DNA of 64,000 nt from Phycicoccus sp. HDW14. Lineage in GTDB: Bacteria; Actinomycetota; Actinomycetes; Actinomycetales; Dermatophilaceae. Below are positions 9,121 through 17,778 of the stretch, in pieces. How positions within the stretch are numbered: the stretch's first letter is position 1; every line of letters starts with the position of its first letter. The notes beneath the pieces were generated by a model. That model had not been told where the DNA came from. It was given only the letters and a program-made list of their open reading frames with translations, and did no database searches. The DNA is taken from NCBI RefSeq assembly GCF_011383005.1, contig NZ_CP049935.1, positions 992,001 through 1,056,000 of the forward strand, written 5' to 3'. The translations under genes were made by a program, and so were the position numbers.

Positions 9121-10914
9121 ATGAGATCGACTCGACGACGCGCCCTCGGCGCCGGTGTCGCCGCCGTCAGCCTGGCGGCGTTCGTGGCCGGCACGCCCGC
9201 CGCCACCGCGCACGACCGCGACCACGGGCACGGCCACCACCCGAAGCCGGCGAAGACCCAGACGGTGCAGCTGCTGTCCTTCAACGACTACCACGGTCAC
9301 CTCGAGGCCGCGGACCCGCCGCTCAGCAAGCAGCTCGACCCGAGCCAGACCGCGGCCGGCGGCGCCGAGTACCTCGCGACGGCGCTCAAGACGCTGCGCG
9401 CGACGGCTCCGCGGGGCACCTCGCTCACCGTGGCGGCCGGTGACCTCATCGGCGGCTCGACCTTCCTCTCGGGCCTCTTCCACGACGAGCCGTCGGTCGA
9501 GTCGCTCAACGCGATGGACCTCGACGTCAGCAGCGTCGGCAACCACGAGTTCGACGAGGGCACCACCGAGCTCCTGCGCATGCAGAAGGGCGGCTGCCAC
9601 CCCAAGGACGGCTGCTACTTCCCGACCCAGCCCTACGGCGGTGCCGACTTCCAGTACCTCGCCGCGAACGTCGTGCTCAAGCAGCAGGCGACCAAGGGCA
9701 AGGGCCACCACCACGAGAAGGAGCGCACCCTGCTGCCCGCGACCGCGGTCAAGCGGGTCAACGGCGTCAAGGTCGGCTTCATCGGCATGACCCTCGAGGG
9801 CACCCCGAGCCTCGTCGACCCGGCCGGCGTCGCGAACGTCGAGTTCCAGGACGAGGTGGAGACGGCCAACAAGCAGGCCCGCGAGCTGCGCAAGCAGGGC
9901 GTCAACGCCATCGTCGTGCTGCTGCACGAGGGCGGCATCCAGTCCGGCACCTACCAGCAGTGCGTCGGCATCTCCGACCCGATCGCGACGATCGCGAAGA
10001 CGATGACCGCCGACGTCGACGCCATCATCACCGGGCACACGCACCAGCCGTACACCTGCTCGATCCCCGACCCCCGGGGCAACCCGCGCCTCGTCACGAG
10101 CGCGGCCTCCTACGGGCAGGTCGTCTCCGAGACCGACCTGGTCATCGACAAGCGCACCGGAGAGGTCGACCGCGCGAAGTCGACCTCGGTCAACCATCTC
10201 GTGAGCCGCGCCGAGTTCGCCAAGGACGCGACGCAGACCGGCATCATCGACAAGTGGAAGACGATCTCGGGACCGCTCGCGGCCCGCGTCGTCGGCTCGG
10301 TCGCGGAGGACATCACCGGTGACTCCAGCGGCAACCGCGGCATCGAGACGCCGATGGCCGACCTCGTCGCCGACAGCATCCTCTGGGGCACCAAGGCCCC
10401 CGAGAACGGCGGCGCCCAGCTCGCCCTGATGAACGTCGGCGGCGTGCGGGCCAGCCTGCGGGTCGCGCCCAAGTACGCCGAGGGTCCGGGTGAGATCACC
10501 TATGCCGAGACCTACGACGTCGCACCGTTCGGCAACATCCTCACGACGCTCGACCTCACCGGCGCCCAGCTGAAGGCCGTGCTCGAGCAGCAGTACGTCC
10601 CCGGCCGCCCCGGCGGTCGCGACGCGCTCGCCCTCGGTGTCTCCGACGGCTTCGGCTACACCTGGGACGCCACTCAGCCGGCCGGCAGCCGGGTCGTCGC
10701 GGGCTCGATGACGCTGGGTGGGGTGGCGATGGACATGAACGCCACCTACCGCGTCGGGACGATCAACTTCCTCGCCAACGGCGGTGACTCCTTCACCGCC
10801 TTCTCCGCCGGGCAGAACGTGCTCGGTGGCAATGAGGACCTGGGCAACCTGGTCGCCTACTTCGGGGCCACCCCGGGCCTGCGGGCCCCGGCCGACCGCG
10901 TCGCGGGTCTCTGA
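9121..10914 (+). CDS. Secreted 5'-nucleotidase / metallophosphatase (UshA family)
   Basis: The 597-residue protein starts with a cleavable signal peptide (twin Arg region RSTRRRA, hydrophobic core, cleavage near ATAHD at about residue 33), then a His-rich stretch. The calcineurin-like domain carries the metal ligands FNDYHGH (about 54-60), GDLIGG, GNHEFDEG (about 140-147) and ITGHTHQPY. The C-terminal 5'-nucleotidase domain follows from about residue 385. It should hydrolyse extracellular nucleotides to nucleosides and phosphate for uptake. The ATG at 9121 has AGGAGAA about 10 bases upstream. No LPxTG anchor is visible, so the product is probably released or loosely held. Confidence 0.92.
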   Translation: MRSTRRRALGAGVAAVSLAAFVAGTPAATAHDRDHGHGHHPKPAKTQTVQLLSFNDYHGHLEAADPPLSKQLDPSQTAAGGAEYLATALKTLRATAPRGTSLTVAAGDLIGGSTFLSGLFHDEPSVESLNAMDLDVSSVGNHEFDEGTTELLRMQKGGCHPKDGCYFPTQPYGGADFQYLAANVVLKQQATKGKGHHHEKERTLLPATAVKRVNGVKVGFIGMTLEGTPSLVDPAGVANVEFQDEVETANKQARELRKQGVNAIVVLLHEGGIQSGTYQQCVGISDPIATIAKTMTADVDAIITGHTHQPYTCSIPDPRGNPRLVTSAASYGQVVSETDLVIDKRTGEVDRAKSTSVNHLVSRAEFAKDATQTGIIDKWKTISGPLAARVVGSVAEDITGDSSGNRGIETPMADLVADSILWGTKAPENGGAQLALMNVGGVRASLRVAPKYAEGPGEITYAETYDVAPFGNILTTLDLTGAQLKAVLEQQYVPGRPGGRDALALGVSDGFGYTWDATQPAGSRVVAGSMTLGGVAMDMNATYRVGTINFLANGGDSFTAFSAGQNVLGGNEDLGNLVAYFGATPGLRAPADRVAGL

Positions 10915-10926
10915 CCCGCCACGCAC

Positions 10927-10964
10927 CGACGAGGCCGTCCCCCAGCCGGGGGCGGCCCTCGTCG
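10927..10964 (+). terminator. Hairpin terminator after the 5'-nucleotidase gene
   Basis: A stem of about 16 bp with one bulged base and a short loop lies 13 bases after the stop codon. It separates this gene from the S9 peptidase promoter. Confidence 0.65.
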
Positions 10965-10977
10965 CGTCCGGCCCGCA

Positions 10978-10983
10978 TAGGCT
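10978..10983 (+). promoter_or_regulatory. -10 element (TAGGCT) for the S9 peptidase gene
   Basis: TAGGCT ends 6 bases before the ATG at 10990 with no ribosome binding site between, consistent with leaderless transcription. Confidence 0.6.
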
Positions 10984-10989
10984 GGCGGC

Positions 10990-13137
10990 ATGCCGAGCCC
11001 GAGCCTCCCGACCCCACCCACCGCGCCCCGGCGCCCGCACGTGCGCGAGCAGCACGGCGAGCGGGTGGAGGACCCCTACTGGTGGATGCGGGACCTCGAG
11101 GACCCGGAGCTGCTGGCCCACCTCGAGGCCGAGAACGCCTACTCCGAGGCCCGCACCGAGCACCTGGCCGCCCTGCGCACGACGCTCTTCGGCGAGATCA
11201 AGGCGCGGGTCAAGGAGGACGACCTGTCGGTGCCCGTCGCGAGCGGCCCGTGGTGGTACCTCAGCCGCACGGCCGAGGGGAAGCAGTACGCCTCGCACGT
11301 GCGGGTGCCCCGTGCCGTCGGCGACCCGCGCCCCGACCCGGAGGCTGCGGCGGCACCGGGGGAGCAGGTGGTGCTCGACGGCAACGTCGAGGCGGGGGAC
11401 TCGGAGTTCTTCTCGCTCGGGGCACTGACCGTCAGCGCCGACCACCGGCTCGTCGCCTTCGCGGTCGACACCGCGGGTGACGAGCGCTTCGACCTCACGG
11501 TGCGCGACATCGCGACCGGCGAGGTCCTCGACACCTCGCTCACCGGCATCGGCTACGGCTGCGAGCTGAGCCGCGACGGCTCGTTCGTCTTCTACACCCG
11601 CGTCGACGACGCGTGGCGCCCGCACCAGCTGTGGCGGCACCGAGTCGGCGGCGACCCGGCGCAGGACGTCCTCGTGCACCAGGAGGACGACGAGCGCTTC
11701 TGGATGGGCGTCAGCGGCAGCCGGGACGAGCGCTGGCTGCTGCTCGGCCTCGGGTCCAAGACGACCTCCGAGGTGTGGATGCTGCCCTCGGACGACCCGG
11801 AGGGGGAGTGGCGCGTCGTCGCCCCGCGCCGCGACGGCATCGAGTACGACGTCGAGCCGGCGGGCGACCGGCTGCTCGTCGTGCACAACACCGACACCCC
11901 GGACTCCGACCTCGCCTGGGCCCCGCTCGAGGCGACGAGCCACGAGCAGTGGGTGCCGCTGCTGGCCTCGGGGGACGGCGAGCGGTTCGTCGGTGTCGAC
12001 GCCTTCGACGCCGCGACCGTGCTGTCACTGCGCACCGGGGGCCTGACCGCCCTGCGGGTGCTGCCCCGTGACGTCTCGTCGGTGTCGGGTCACGGCACGC
12101 CCTGGGACGTGTCGGTCGACCAGCCGGTGCACTCGATCGGCTTGGGGGACAACCCGGAACCGGACCAGACGGCCGTGCAGGTGGTCGTCGAGTCGTGGAC
12201 CACCCCGCGCACGGTGCTCGACGTCGACCTGGCCACGGGAGGCCGCACCGAGCTGAAGCGCCAGCCCGTGCTCGGCGGCTTCGACGCGGCCGACTACGTC
12301 GAGTCCCGCGAGTGGGTCGAGGCGGCCGACGGTGCCTCGGTCCCGGTGTCGGTCGTGCGCCGGCGCGGGGTCGAACCCGACGGCACCAACCCGGGGCTGC
12401 TCGTCGCGTACGGCGCCTACGAGATCTCCTCCGACCCGTACTTCTCCGTCGCCCGGCTCGGCCTGCTCGACCGTGGGGTGGTCGTCGCCGTCGCCCACGT
12501 GCGCGGCGGCGGTGAGATGGGACGTCGGTGGTACGACGACGGCAAGCTCCTCGCGAAGCCGAACACGTTCTCCGACACCGTCTCCGCTGCCGACCACCTC
12601 GTCTCCTCGGGATGGGTGGCTCCGGACCGGTTGGGCCTCGAGGGAGGCTCGGCCGGAGGTCTGCTCGTCGGCGCGGTGCTCAACCTCGCACCCGGGCGGT
12701 TCCGGGTCGCACACGCGGCCGTGCCGTTCGTCGACGCGCTCAACACCATCCTCCAGCCCGAGCTGCCCCTCACCGTGGGGGAGTGGGAGGAGTGGGGCAA
12801 CCCGATCGAGGACGCCGCGGTGTACGCGGCGATGCGGGCCTACACGCCGTACGAGAACGTCCGGGCGGTCGAGTACCCCGCGGTGCTCGCCTCGAGCAGC
12901 CTGCACGACACGCGCGTCTACGTCACCGAGCCCGCGAAGTGGGTCGCCCGGCTGCGCGAGACGGTGACCAACGACCCGGCGACCCGTCCGGTGCTGCTGC
13001 GCACCGAGATGTCGGCCGGCCACGGCGGGCGCAGCGGACGCTACGCCGCGTGGGAGCAGCTGGCCTGGGAGTGGGCCTTCGTCCTCGACCAGCTGGGCGC
13101 CACCGAGCGCCTCGACGGGGCCGCCGTCACCGGGTGA
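10990..13137 (+). CDS. S9 family prolyl oligopeptidase (oligopeptidase B type)
   Basis: The 715-residue cytosolic serine peptidase has the N-terminal beta-propeller (about residues 70-420, starting VEDPYWWMRDLEDPELL) and a C-terminal alpha/beta hydrolase domain. The nucleophile is S554 in EGGSAGG and the catalytic histidine is H678 in GHGGRSG. The HVRGGGEMGRRWYDDGKL stretch is typical of protease II/oligopeptidase B. It cleaves short peptides after basic or proline residues; which of these cannot be decided here. There is no signal peptide. The gene converges on the stress-protein gene, and the two stop regions overlap by 11 bases. Confidence 0.93.
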   Translation: MPSPSLPTPPTAPRRPHVREQHGERVEDPYWWMRDLEDPELLAHLEAENAYSEARTEHLAALRTTLFGEIKARVKEDDLSVPVASGPWWYLSRTAEGKQYASHVRVPRAVGDPRPDPEAAAAPGEQVVLDGNVEAGDSEFFSLGALTVSADHRLVAFAVDTAGDERFDLTVRDIATGEVLDTSLTGIGYGCELSRDGSFVFYTRVDDAWRPHQLWRHRVGGDPAQDVLVHQEDDERFWMGVSGSRDERWLLLGLGSKTTSEVWMLPSDDPEGEWRVVAPRRDGIEYDVEPAGDRLLVVHNTDTPDSDLAWAPLEATSHEQWVPLLASGDGERFVGVDAFDAATVLSLRTGGLTALRVLPRDVSSVSGHGTPWDVSVDQPVHSIGLGDNPEPDQTAVQVVVESWTTPRTVLDVDLATGGRTELKRQPVLGGFDAADYVESREWVEAADGASVPVSVVRRRGVEPDGTNPGLLVAYGAYEISSDPYFSVARLGLLDRGVVVAVAHVRGGGEMGRRWYDDGKLLAKPNTFSDTVSAADHLVSSGWVAPDRLGLEGGSAGGLLVGAVLNLAPGRFRVAHAAVPFVDALNTILQPELPLTVGEWEEWGNPIEDAAVYAAMRAYTPYENVRAVEYPAVLASSSLHDTRVYVTEPAKWVARLRETVTNDPATRPVLLRTEMSAGHGGRSGRYAAWEQLAWEWAFVLDQLGATERLDGAAVTG

Positions 13138-13996
13138 CGAGGACGGGGCAGGCACTGCGCCCGACGAGGCGCAGGGCCGTGGCCCCGACGTGCAGCCCCT
13201 CGAACCCGCCGGTGCCGCGGCTGCCGACGACGACGAGCCCGGCCCCCTCGCTCGCCTCGGTGAGCGCGTGCAGCGGGTTGTCCCGCACGACGTGGACCGC
13301 GACCGCGACGTCGGGGTGCTCGGGTCGCAGGCCCGCGACCGCCTCGTCGACGACGCGCTCGACGCCGGCGACGTACTCCTCCCAGCTCGACGCGCTGCCG
13401 AGCGTCGGGTCGGCGGCACCGGTGGGCTCCCACGCGTGCACGGCGTCGACCGACCCCCCGAGGACCGTGGCCTCGCGCACGCCGGTGCGCAGCGCGGCCA
13501 GGGAGGCCGCGGAACCGTCGACACCGACGACGACCCGTCCGCCCGGCTCCGGCGCCCCGGACGTCGTGTGCCCGACGACGAGCACGGGGCTGTGCGCGTG
13601 CGTGAGCACCTGCATCGCGACGGCACCGAGGCTGGTGCGGCTCAGCAGGCCGAAGCCGGCGACCCCGACGACGACGAGCGCGGCGGTCTGCGACGAGGCG
13701 ATGAGCGAACGGCTCGCGTAGCCGTCGTGCAGCGCGCTCGTCACCGTGAGGTCGGGGTGTGCGGCGTGGGCCGAGGCGACGGCGTCACGCAGCAGCTGCT
13801 CGCCGTGGCGGGTGACCTGCGCCCGGTCGGCGAGCTCGCCGAACCCGAGCATCGGCAGGTCGGGGGCGAAGGCGTGCAGCACGTGCAGGGTCATCCCACG
13901 GGTGCTCGCGAAGTGCGCGGCCTGGACCACGGCGGCGCGTGACAGGGGTGACCCGTCGACCCCCACGACGACACGGGGCTGGCTCATCGTCCTCAT
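13127..13996 (-). CDS. Universal stress protein with two tandem USP domains
   Basis: The 289-residue protein contains two USP folds, about residues 8-145 and 155-289. Each begins with a VVVGVDGS strand and ends with a Walker-A-like G-x2-G-x9-G(S/T) loop, seen in the second copy as VVGSRGTGG, suggesting ATP binding. Such tandem proteins are common dormancy and stress factors in actinobacteria. Start choice lies between ATGs at 13996 and 13987, both with purine-rich sequence close upstream; 13996 is chosen because of GGAAGGA. Mechanistic role is unknown. There is no obvious operon partner. Confidence 0.88.
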   Translation of the reverse strand: MRTMSQPRVVVGVDGSPLSRAAVVQAAHFASTRGMTLHVLHAFAPDLPMLGFGELADRAQVTRHGEQLLRDAVASAHAAHPDLTVTSALHDGYASRSLIASSQTAALVVVGVAGFGLLSRTSLGAVAMQVLTHAHSPVLVVGHTTSGAPEPGGRVVVGVDGSAASLAALRTGVREATVLGGSVDAVHAWEPTGAADPTLGSASSWEEYVAGVERVVDEAVAGLRPEHPDVAVAVHVVRDNPLHALTEASEGAGLVVVGSRGTGGFEGLHVGATALRLVGRSACPVLVTR

Positions 13997-14012
13997 CCGT
14001 CCTTCCGGTGCT

Positions 14013-14050
14013 GGTCGGGGCGAGGGAGGAGAACCACCCTCACCCCGACC
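14013..14050 (-). terminator. Hairpin terminator for the cyanophycinase-like gene
   Basis: A 14-bp stem with one mismatch (arms GGTCGGGGCGAGGG and its near-complement) lies between the two minus-strand genes, about 43 bases beyond the upstream stop codon. Confidence 0.5.
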
Positions 14051-14092
14051 GTCCCACCGTCGGGGCGCGTCCGCAAGGACGGATGTCACGCC

Positions 14093-15964
14093 TCAGCGGC
14101 GGAGGCGCTCACCGTCGGCGAAGACGTCGAGCAGGACGTTCGCCGCCCCGATCGAGCCGTTGGCGGAGGTCCAGGTGCGGGCCTCGTCACCGTCGGCGAC
14201 GACGACCGACTCGCCCAGCGTCGAGGCGCCCCGGGAGGTCAGGACGACGGCCGAGTGGTCGAGCACGCCGATGGCCGGCGTGCGGCGGTCGACGGCGACC
14301 GAGCCGTAGAGCCGGCCCCACCGGTTGTCCGAGGCGAGGTGCGGCACGAGGGTCGCGTCGACCAGGCCGAGACCCCGCTGCCACCGGGCGTCGTCGGCCC
14401 GGAAGGCCGCGATGCCGGCGTCCTCGAGGTCGTCGTCGGACGGGCGGACGACCGGCGACCAGCGCTCGCCGACGACGCCGGTGACCGCGCCGTCGGTGAG
14501 GACCACGGGGGTGCGTCGCACGGCGGTCGTGACCGCCGCGCGCACCCGGCGGTCGGCGAGCGCCGGTCCGAGGGAGGCCGGGTCGTCGCCGACGACGAAC
14601 GCGGCGGTGGCACCGCGCAGGGCGTCCTCGCGCACCGCGTCCCCGGTGACGACGCGCACGCTGCCGGTCCAGCCGGCCGCGCGGGCGGCGTCCGCGTACT
14701 CGGCGCCGAGCGTGGCGGCGCCGTCACCGAGGCCGAGGACCACGAGCCGGCCGCGGGTGGAGGCGTCGACGGCCCGGGCACGGGCGACGACGTCGTCGAG
14801 CACCGGGGAGCCGAGCACGCCGCCGCCGAGGACGAGGGTGCCCTTCCCGGGAACGTGGGGCACCCGCCACGGCGTCCCGCGCGGCGGGGCGATGGTGGCG
14901 TGGCCGCGGGTCAGGGTACGCGTGCGCAGGTCGTAGGTCTGGTCCTCGGTCATCAGGTGCGTGAGGACCCGGCGGGCCGAGAGCGTCTGCAGCGCACCGC
15001 CCCACGCGTGGGTCGAGCACATCGTCTCGAGGTCGACGACCGACACCGAGCCCTGCCCGAAGACCCCGGAGAGGGTGCGGTCGCCGGTGGCGCGCACGCC
15101 GGTGCCGTAGTCGACGCCGACGCCGACCGGGCTGCGGCCGCGGAAGTGCTCGTCGGCCGTGGCGAGGGTCGACAGGGTGCGCCCGAGCCGCCCGCGCTGG
15201 TGGAAGTGCTGGTCGTAGATCGCCCGGGTGGAGCCGAAGGCCAGGCCGCGCTCGAGGTCGGAGTCGTCGCCCCACCACATGAGGGTCGAGCCCCGGCGCA
15301 GGCCCTCGGCCGGGCCGAGGTCGCCGACGTAGCCGTTGATCATCGAGCGCGACTCGACGGCGGCGCCGGCGCTCGTGCCGCCGACGACCACACCGCGCGC
15401 GGAGGCGGCCGACATCGCCTTCTCGGCCGGGCTGTCGGCGAGCACCTGCATCGCCAGGCCCTGGTCGCCGCCGAGGACGTAGACGCCGTCGGTGGCGGGG
15501 TCGGCCAGGGCGGCGTCGTTCGCCGGGTCGAGGGCGTCGGCGCGGTCGAGGAGGACGTCGAGCCGGGCGGTGCACCCGGTGAAGCGCGCAGGGACGGCGT
15601 CCTCGCACGCGGCGCGCAGCTGCTCGGCGCGCTCGCCGGCCAGCTCGAGGTTCTCGGCCCGGTCCTCGGGGGCGTCGCCGTAGGCCGCCGGCACGACGAC
15701 GAGGTCGACGGTCGGACCCGAGGCGTGCGCGGCGGCGCTGCGTGCGAAGGCCTCGAGGGTGTCGGTCTCGTAGCCGCCACCGATCGGGACGAGGACCCCG
15801 GGGGACGGGTGGCCGTGGCCGTGCCCGCCACCGGTGGGCACCGAGGCCGCGGCGGTGCCGGCACCGAGTGGCGCGGCGAGCAGGGCGGTGATGACGAGGC
15901 AGGAGCCGAGCAGTGTGCGGGGACGGCGGGGGCGGCCGGGGCGGTGGGGTCGGTCGGGCGTCAT
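14093..15964 (-). CDS. Secreted cyanophycinase-like S51 serine peptidase with a second degenerate domain
   Basis: The 623-residue protein has a signal peptide (hydrophobic core about 18-40, cleavage near AAAS) and a peptidase S51/cyanophycinase domain at about 55-330. The nucleophile is S198 in GGTSAGA, with the oxyanion region VLGGDQG at about 163-169 and the family motif YDQHFHQRGRLGR at about 250. Residues about 372-610 look like a second copy: LGGGVLGSPVLDD mirrors the first domain's start, FVVGDDP mirrors VLGGDQG, but the nucleophile loop reads TDGAVTG. Cyanophycinases release beta-Asp-Arg dipeptides from cyanophycin; secretion suggests use of external polymer. The substrate is inferred. 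Confidence 0.85.
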   Translation of the reverse strand: MTPDRPHRPGRPRRPRTLLGSCLVITALLAAPLGAGTAAASVPTGGGHGHGHPSPGVLVPIGGGYETDTLEAFARSAAAHASGPTVDLVVVPAAYGDAPEDRAENLELAGERAEQLRAACEDAVPARFTGCTARLDVLLDRADALDPANDAALADPATDGVYVLGGDQGLAMQVLADSPAEKAMSAASARGVVVGGTSAGAAVESRSMINGYVGDLGPAEGLRRGSTLMWWGDDSDLERGLAFGSTRAIYDQHFHQRGRLGRTLSTLATADEHFRGRSPVGVGVDYGTGVRATGDRTLSGVFGQGSVSVVDLETMCSTHAWGGALQTLSARRVLTHLMTEDQTYDLRTRTLTRGHATIAPPRGTPWRVPHVPGKGTLVLGGGVLGSPVLDDVVARARAVDASTRGRLVVLGLGDGAATLGAEYADAARAAGWTGSVRVVTGDAVREDALRGATAAFVVGDDPASLGPALADRRVRAAVTTAVRRTPVVLTDGAVTGVVGERWSPVVRPSDDDLEDAGIAAFRADDARWQRGLGLVDATLVPHLASDNRWGRLYGSVAVDRRTPAIGVLDHSAVVLTSRGASTLGESVVVADGDEARTWTSANGSIGAANVLLDVFADGERLRR

Positions 15965-15970
15965 GGGCGC

Positions 15971-15976
15971 ACGCTA
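15971..15976 (-). promoter_or_regulatory. -10 element (TAGCGT) for the cyanophycinase-like gene
   Basis: On the minus strand TAGCGT ends 6 bases before the ATG at 15964, the same spacing as at other leaderless starts in this window. Confidence 0.55.
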
Positions 15977-16024
15977 GCGACCCGGGCTCCCGTGTCGGGG
16001 AATCGTGCCCGACGGGTCGCGGCC

Positions 16025-16030
16025 TAGGGT
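16025..16030 (+). promoter_or_regulatory. -10 element (TAGGGT) for mtnA
   Basis: TAGGGT ends 7 bases before the mtnA ATG at 16038. No Shine-Dalgarno sequence is present between them. Confidence 0.6.
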
Positions 16031-16037
16031 GGCCACC

Positions 16038-17084
16038 ATGAGCCTCCTCGCCCTCGAGTGGGACGACGCGGCCGCCGACGGCCACGGCGCCCTCCGCCTC
16101 CTCGACCAGACGGTCCTCCCGGACCGCACCGAGCACCTCGACGTGCGCACCGTCGACGCCCTCGTCGACGCCATCGTCTCCCTCGCGGTGCGTGGCGCCC
16201 CGGCCCTCGGGGTCGCCGGTGCCCTGGGCGTCGTCGTCGCGATGGACCAGGCCGAGCGCGAGGGCTGGGACGCCGCGCGCCTCGACGCCGAGGTCGACCG
16301 CGTGCGCCACGCCCGCCCGACCGCCGTCAACCTCGCGTGGGGCGTCGACCAGGTCCGTCCGCTGATGGACCGGGGCCGCGACGCGGTGCTGGCCGCCGCC
16401 CGGCAGGTCGCGGCCGACGACGAGGCGGCCAACCGCGAGCTGTCCCGGCTGGGCGCCGACTGGCTGCTGGCGCGGGTCGGCCGGGAGCGGCTGCGGGTGC
16501 TGACCCACTGCAACGCCGGCGTCCTCGCGACGTCGGCCTGGGGGACGGCGCTCGGCGTGGTCCGCGAGCTGCACGCCCGCGGCGCCGTCGAGCTCGTCCA
16601 CGTCGACGAGACCCGTCCGCTGCTCCAGGGGTCGCGGCTGACCGCCTACGAGCTCGTCGAGGAGGGCATCCCGCACGTCGTGCAGGTCGACAGCGCGGCG
16701 GCCTCGACCATCCTGCGCGGTCTCGTCGACTGCGCGGTCGTCGGCGCGGACCGGATCGCCGCGAACGGGGACGTCGCGAACAAGGTCGGCACGCTCGGGG
16801 TCGCCCTGGCCTGCCGCGAGGCGCGGATCCCGCTGCTCGTCGCCGCCCCGTGGTCCACGGTCGACCTGTCGCTGCCGGACGGCACGGGCATCGAGATCGA
16901 GGAGCGGCCCGGCGAGGAGGTCACCGAGCTCGCGGGCCGGCGCACCGCGCCGGTCTCGAGCCCGGGCTTCAACCCCGCCTTCGACGTGACCCCGGCCCGC
17001 CTCGTCACGGCGGTCACCACCGAGCGGGGCGTCGTCGAGCCCGCCGCCGGGGTCGGACCGGGGGACCTCGACCGCCAGTCCTGA
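16038..17084 (+). CDS. mtnA: S-methyl-5-thioribose-1-phosphate isomerase
   Basis: MtnA converts methylthioribose-1-phosphate to methylthioribulose-1-phosphate in methionine salvage. The 348-residue protein has the eIF2B-like fold with VRGAPALGVAGA near residues 50-61, the catalytic cysteine C158 in LTHCNAG, and the catalytic aspartate D238 in VVGADRIAANGD followed by NKVGT. Length is typical. No other recognisable salvage gene follows directly; a class II aldolase-fold gene at 18565 could be the MtnB-type dehydratase but cannot be distinguished from other aldolases. The first palindrome of the downstream operator array lies across its stop codon. Confidence 0.93.
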   Translation: MSLLALEWDDAAADGHGALRLLDQTVLPDRTEHLDVRTVDALVDAIVSLAVRGAPALGVAGALGVVVAMDQAEREGWDAARLDAEVDRVRHARPTAVNLAWGVDQVRPLMDRGRDAVLAAARQVAADDEAANRELSRLGADWLLARVGRERLRVLTHCNAGVLATSAWGTALGVVRELHARGAVELVHVDETRPLLQGSRLTAYELVEEGIPHVVQVDSAAASTILRGLVDCAVVGADRIAANGDVANKVGTLGVALACREARIPLLVAAPWSTVDLSLPDGTGIEIEERPGEEVTELAGRRTAPVSSPGFNPAFDVTPARLVTAVTTERGVVEPAAGVGPGDLDRQS

Positions 17085-17154
17085 AGCCTTCTGCTTCATC
17101 GACGCCAAATGAAGGTATGATCTTCAGATGGATGAGATGAAGCCGGATGCTTCA
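17082..17154 (+). promoter_or_regulatory. Triple palindromic operator (TGAAG-N7-CTTCA, three copies at 28-bp steps)
   Basis: Three 17-bp palindromes, TGAAG-N7-CTTCA, lie at 17082-17098, 17110-17126 and 17138-17154. All ten arm bases are identical in each copy, the inner seven bases differ, and start-to-start spacing is exactly 28 bp. The first covers the mtnA stop and the expected -35 region, the second covers the TATGAT -10 box, and the third lies inside codons 4-9 of the SatD-like gene. This geometry fits repression, probably autorepression by the HTH protein encoded immediately downstream; that last step is inference. Confidence 0.85.
17116..17121 (+). promoter_or_regulatory. -10 element (TATGAT) for the SatD-like gene
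   Basis: TATGAT ends 6 bases before the ATG at 17128, inside the second palindrome, pointing to a leaderless transcript starting at the A of the start codon. It is the best -10 match in the window. Confidence 0.75.
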
Positions 17155-17778
17155 CTGTGTGTCCTCATCGGGGACATCGTCGCCTCGCGCGTGTCCACCG
17201 ACCGCCGGGCGGTCCACGACGCGGTCGTCGCCGCGCTCGCCGCCACCGAGGCGGTCGTGCCGTCGGTGCGCGGCCTGCGGATCACGGTCGGCGACGAGTT
17301 CCAGGGCGGCTACCGCACCCTCGGCGCCGCACTCGACGCCGCCCTGCGGGTCCGGCTGGCGCTGCTCCCGGACGTCGACGTGCGCATCGGCGTGGGCCGG
17401 GGGTCGGTCACGGTCCTCGACGCCGAACGGGGCATCGAGGACGGCTCGGCCTGGTGGGCCGCGCGCGCGGCTGTCGAGCACGTCGAGGCCACCGCCGAGC
17501 GCTCGCCGACCCGCACCCTCCGCACCGGGTACCGCGCGGAGGGCGAGGACGCCACGGTCGGCGCGGTCAACGCCGCCCTGCTCTGTCGGGACCATCTGGT
17601 TGGCTCCCTCTCGGACCGGTCGCTGCGACTGCTGGAAGGACTCATGCACCCCGACACCACCCAGGCCCAGCTCGCCGAGCGCGAGGGTGTCAGCGCGTCC
17701 GCCGTCTCCCAGCGGGTGCGCGCCGACGGCGTCGGCGTCGTGCTCGCCGCCCACGAGCTGCTGCGGGCCCTGCCGTGA
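17128..17778 (+). CDS. SatD-like protein with C-terminal helix-turn-helix
   Basis: The 216-residue protein resembles the SatD family, whose biochemical role is not established. The N-terminal part starts with CVLIGDIVASR (about residues 11-21) and RITVGDEFQGGY (51-62), a layout reminiscent of nucleotidyl-cyclase-like folds. The C-terminal segment at about 177-200 (TTQAQLAEREGVSASAVSQRVR) is a convincing helix-turn-helix. The start at 17128 matches the leaderless promoter; an ATG at 17137 is an alternative. The next gene, a membrane protein, overlaps by the GTGA stop/start. The operator array and HTH together suggest autoregulation. Confidence 0.8.
   Translation: MDEMKPDASLCVLIGDIVASRVSTDRRAVHDAVVAALAATEAVVPSVRGLRITVGDEFQGGYRTLGAALDAALRVRLALLPDVDVRIGVGRGSVTVLDAERGIEDGSAWWAARAAVEHVEATAERSPTRTLRTGYRAEGEDATVGAVNAALLCRDHLVGSLSDRSLRLLEGLMHPDTTQAQLAEREGVSASAVSQRVRADGVGVVLAAHELLRALP

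Noticed and set aside
8923..11943. Minus-strand open frame of 1006 codons spanning the 5'-nucleotidase and S9 peptidase genes
   Set aside because: It covers two well-supported plus-strand genes and a terminator, and its product is compositionally biased without domains.
17082..17126. The palindromes after mtnA as a transcription terminator
   Set aside because: Arms are only five bases with a seven-base loop, a third copy lies inside the next gene, and the period is exact; operator function fits better.
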